64,000 bases of DNA, from contig CM055908.1 in assembly GCA_029582155.1 (NCBI GenBank), forward strand, positions 19,445,406 to 19,509,405. The letters are read 5' to 3'. This document shows positions 63,602-64,000 of the stretch, in pieces (position 1 is the stretch's first letter; every line of letters begins with the position of its first letter). The translations under genes and the position numbers were made by a program. The notes under the pieces are model-generated. The model searched no databases and was not told where the DNA came from. It worked only from the letters and a program-made list of their open reading frames with translations. The DNA is from Panopea generosa (lineage: Eukaryota > Mollusca > Bivalvia > Adapedonta > Hiatellidae).

Positions 63602-64000
63602 CTGGTAGATAAAAAACAGTCTGTTATAATCAAATATTGAAATAAATATGATAATAAAATGTAGTTATTTACATGTACAACTATGTAAAGAATTAAGTGT
63701 TGTTATTTTGTGTATAAAATAAACAGTAGAGTAGTGGTTACAATTTTGGCTGCCCGCACCAGAGGTTATGGATACGATTCCTAGCTCAAACCAATGCCTC
63801 TCTACCCAGAAAGCAGACTCAAGAGTAGTTCACATCAGCTCTGAGCTTACTATGCAAGTTAAAATAACTAAAAAAAAATAAACTATTTTATTTAGTAAAG
63901 TCATGAAGCCCCGGCATAGCGAGGCAATGTAAGAAACTTTCACAATATGTCAGCATGTGAGAAGTTATAAATAAACAAAGAATAATGTATTTAACTTCTT
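63602..64000. other. Intron upstream of exon 1 of the window
   Basis: AT-rich, with a degraded SINE family B copy at about 63725-63880 (tagagtagtggttacaattt, gaaagcagactcaagagtag). No further TEP1 exon was found before the window ends. Confidence 0.6.

Overview
The window is eukaryotic, AT-rich DNA from an animal, most likely a bivalve mollusc. One protein-coding gene, on the minus strand, fills almost all of it: a TEP1 orthologue (telomerase protein component 1, also a vault-particle protein). I could place 41 coding exons between 63601 and 532. Every intron reads GT-AG on the minus strand and every exon-exon phase closes, giving one open frame of 1955 codons (5866 bp) with no stop. Both gene ends lie outside: the N-terminal TEP1 repeats and most of the TROVE domain are to the right of 64000, and the last C-terminal residues and stop codon are to the left of 1. 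The bivalve assignment rests on remembered repeat families (short elements carrying 'gggccataact', 'aagaggcccatgggcc' and 'gggggtataat'), the many tRNA-derived SINEs and the gene structure. It is inference. Residue numbers in the entries count from the first complete codon in the window. || Gene layout, right to left: exons 1-6 (63601-55057) encode the end of the TROVE module and its von Willebrand A-like fold, whose metal-site motif is degenerate. Exons 7-10 (54318-49412) encode the DUF4062 region and the linker to the NTPase. Exons 11-14 (47694-44496) encode the NACHT/STAND NTPase, with Walker A in exon 11 and Walker B in exon 13. Exons 15-22 (41599-33503) encode the helical/winged-helix part. 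Exons 23-41 (32751-532) encode about twenty WD40 repeats. || The introns carry dense repeats. Three large minisatellites sit in WD40-half introns: a 58-bp unit at 5838-8500, a 35-bp unit at 10498-13232 and a 24-bp unit at 18196-18487 plus 20798-23490. Eight or more smaller tandem arrays are present, including four near-identical 411-bp units at 42309-43954. Several short inverted-repeat (MITE-like) families occur: a TTAA-flanked family with a central hairpin (four copies), a long-TIR family with 9-bp target duplication (two copies), a CAGT-ended pogo-like family (four copies), a GGCC-ended family (two copies) and others. Six or so tRNA-derived SINE families are scattered throughout, some nested in one another. 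One dead CR1/Jockey-type reverse transcriptase fragment lies at 59100-60560. || The most unusual structure is at 18488-20797. Two nearly identical 472-bp repeats flank 1.37 kb of non-coding DNA, and the whole unit is bounded by a 4-bp AGTA duplication inside the 24-bp minisatellite. A related solitary copy at 48446-49147 is bounded by TGTA. This looks like an LTR-plus-solo-LTR arrangement, but its ends resemble long terminal inverted repeats. I found no second gene, no genuine tRNA or rRNA gene, no CRISPR array and no promoter of the gene in the window. The long open frames in the minisatellites are by-products of a repeat length divisible by three.
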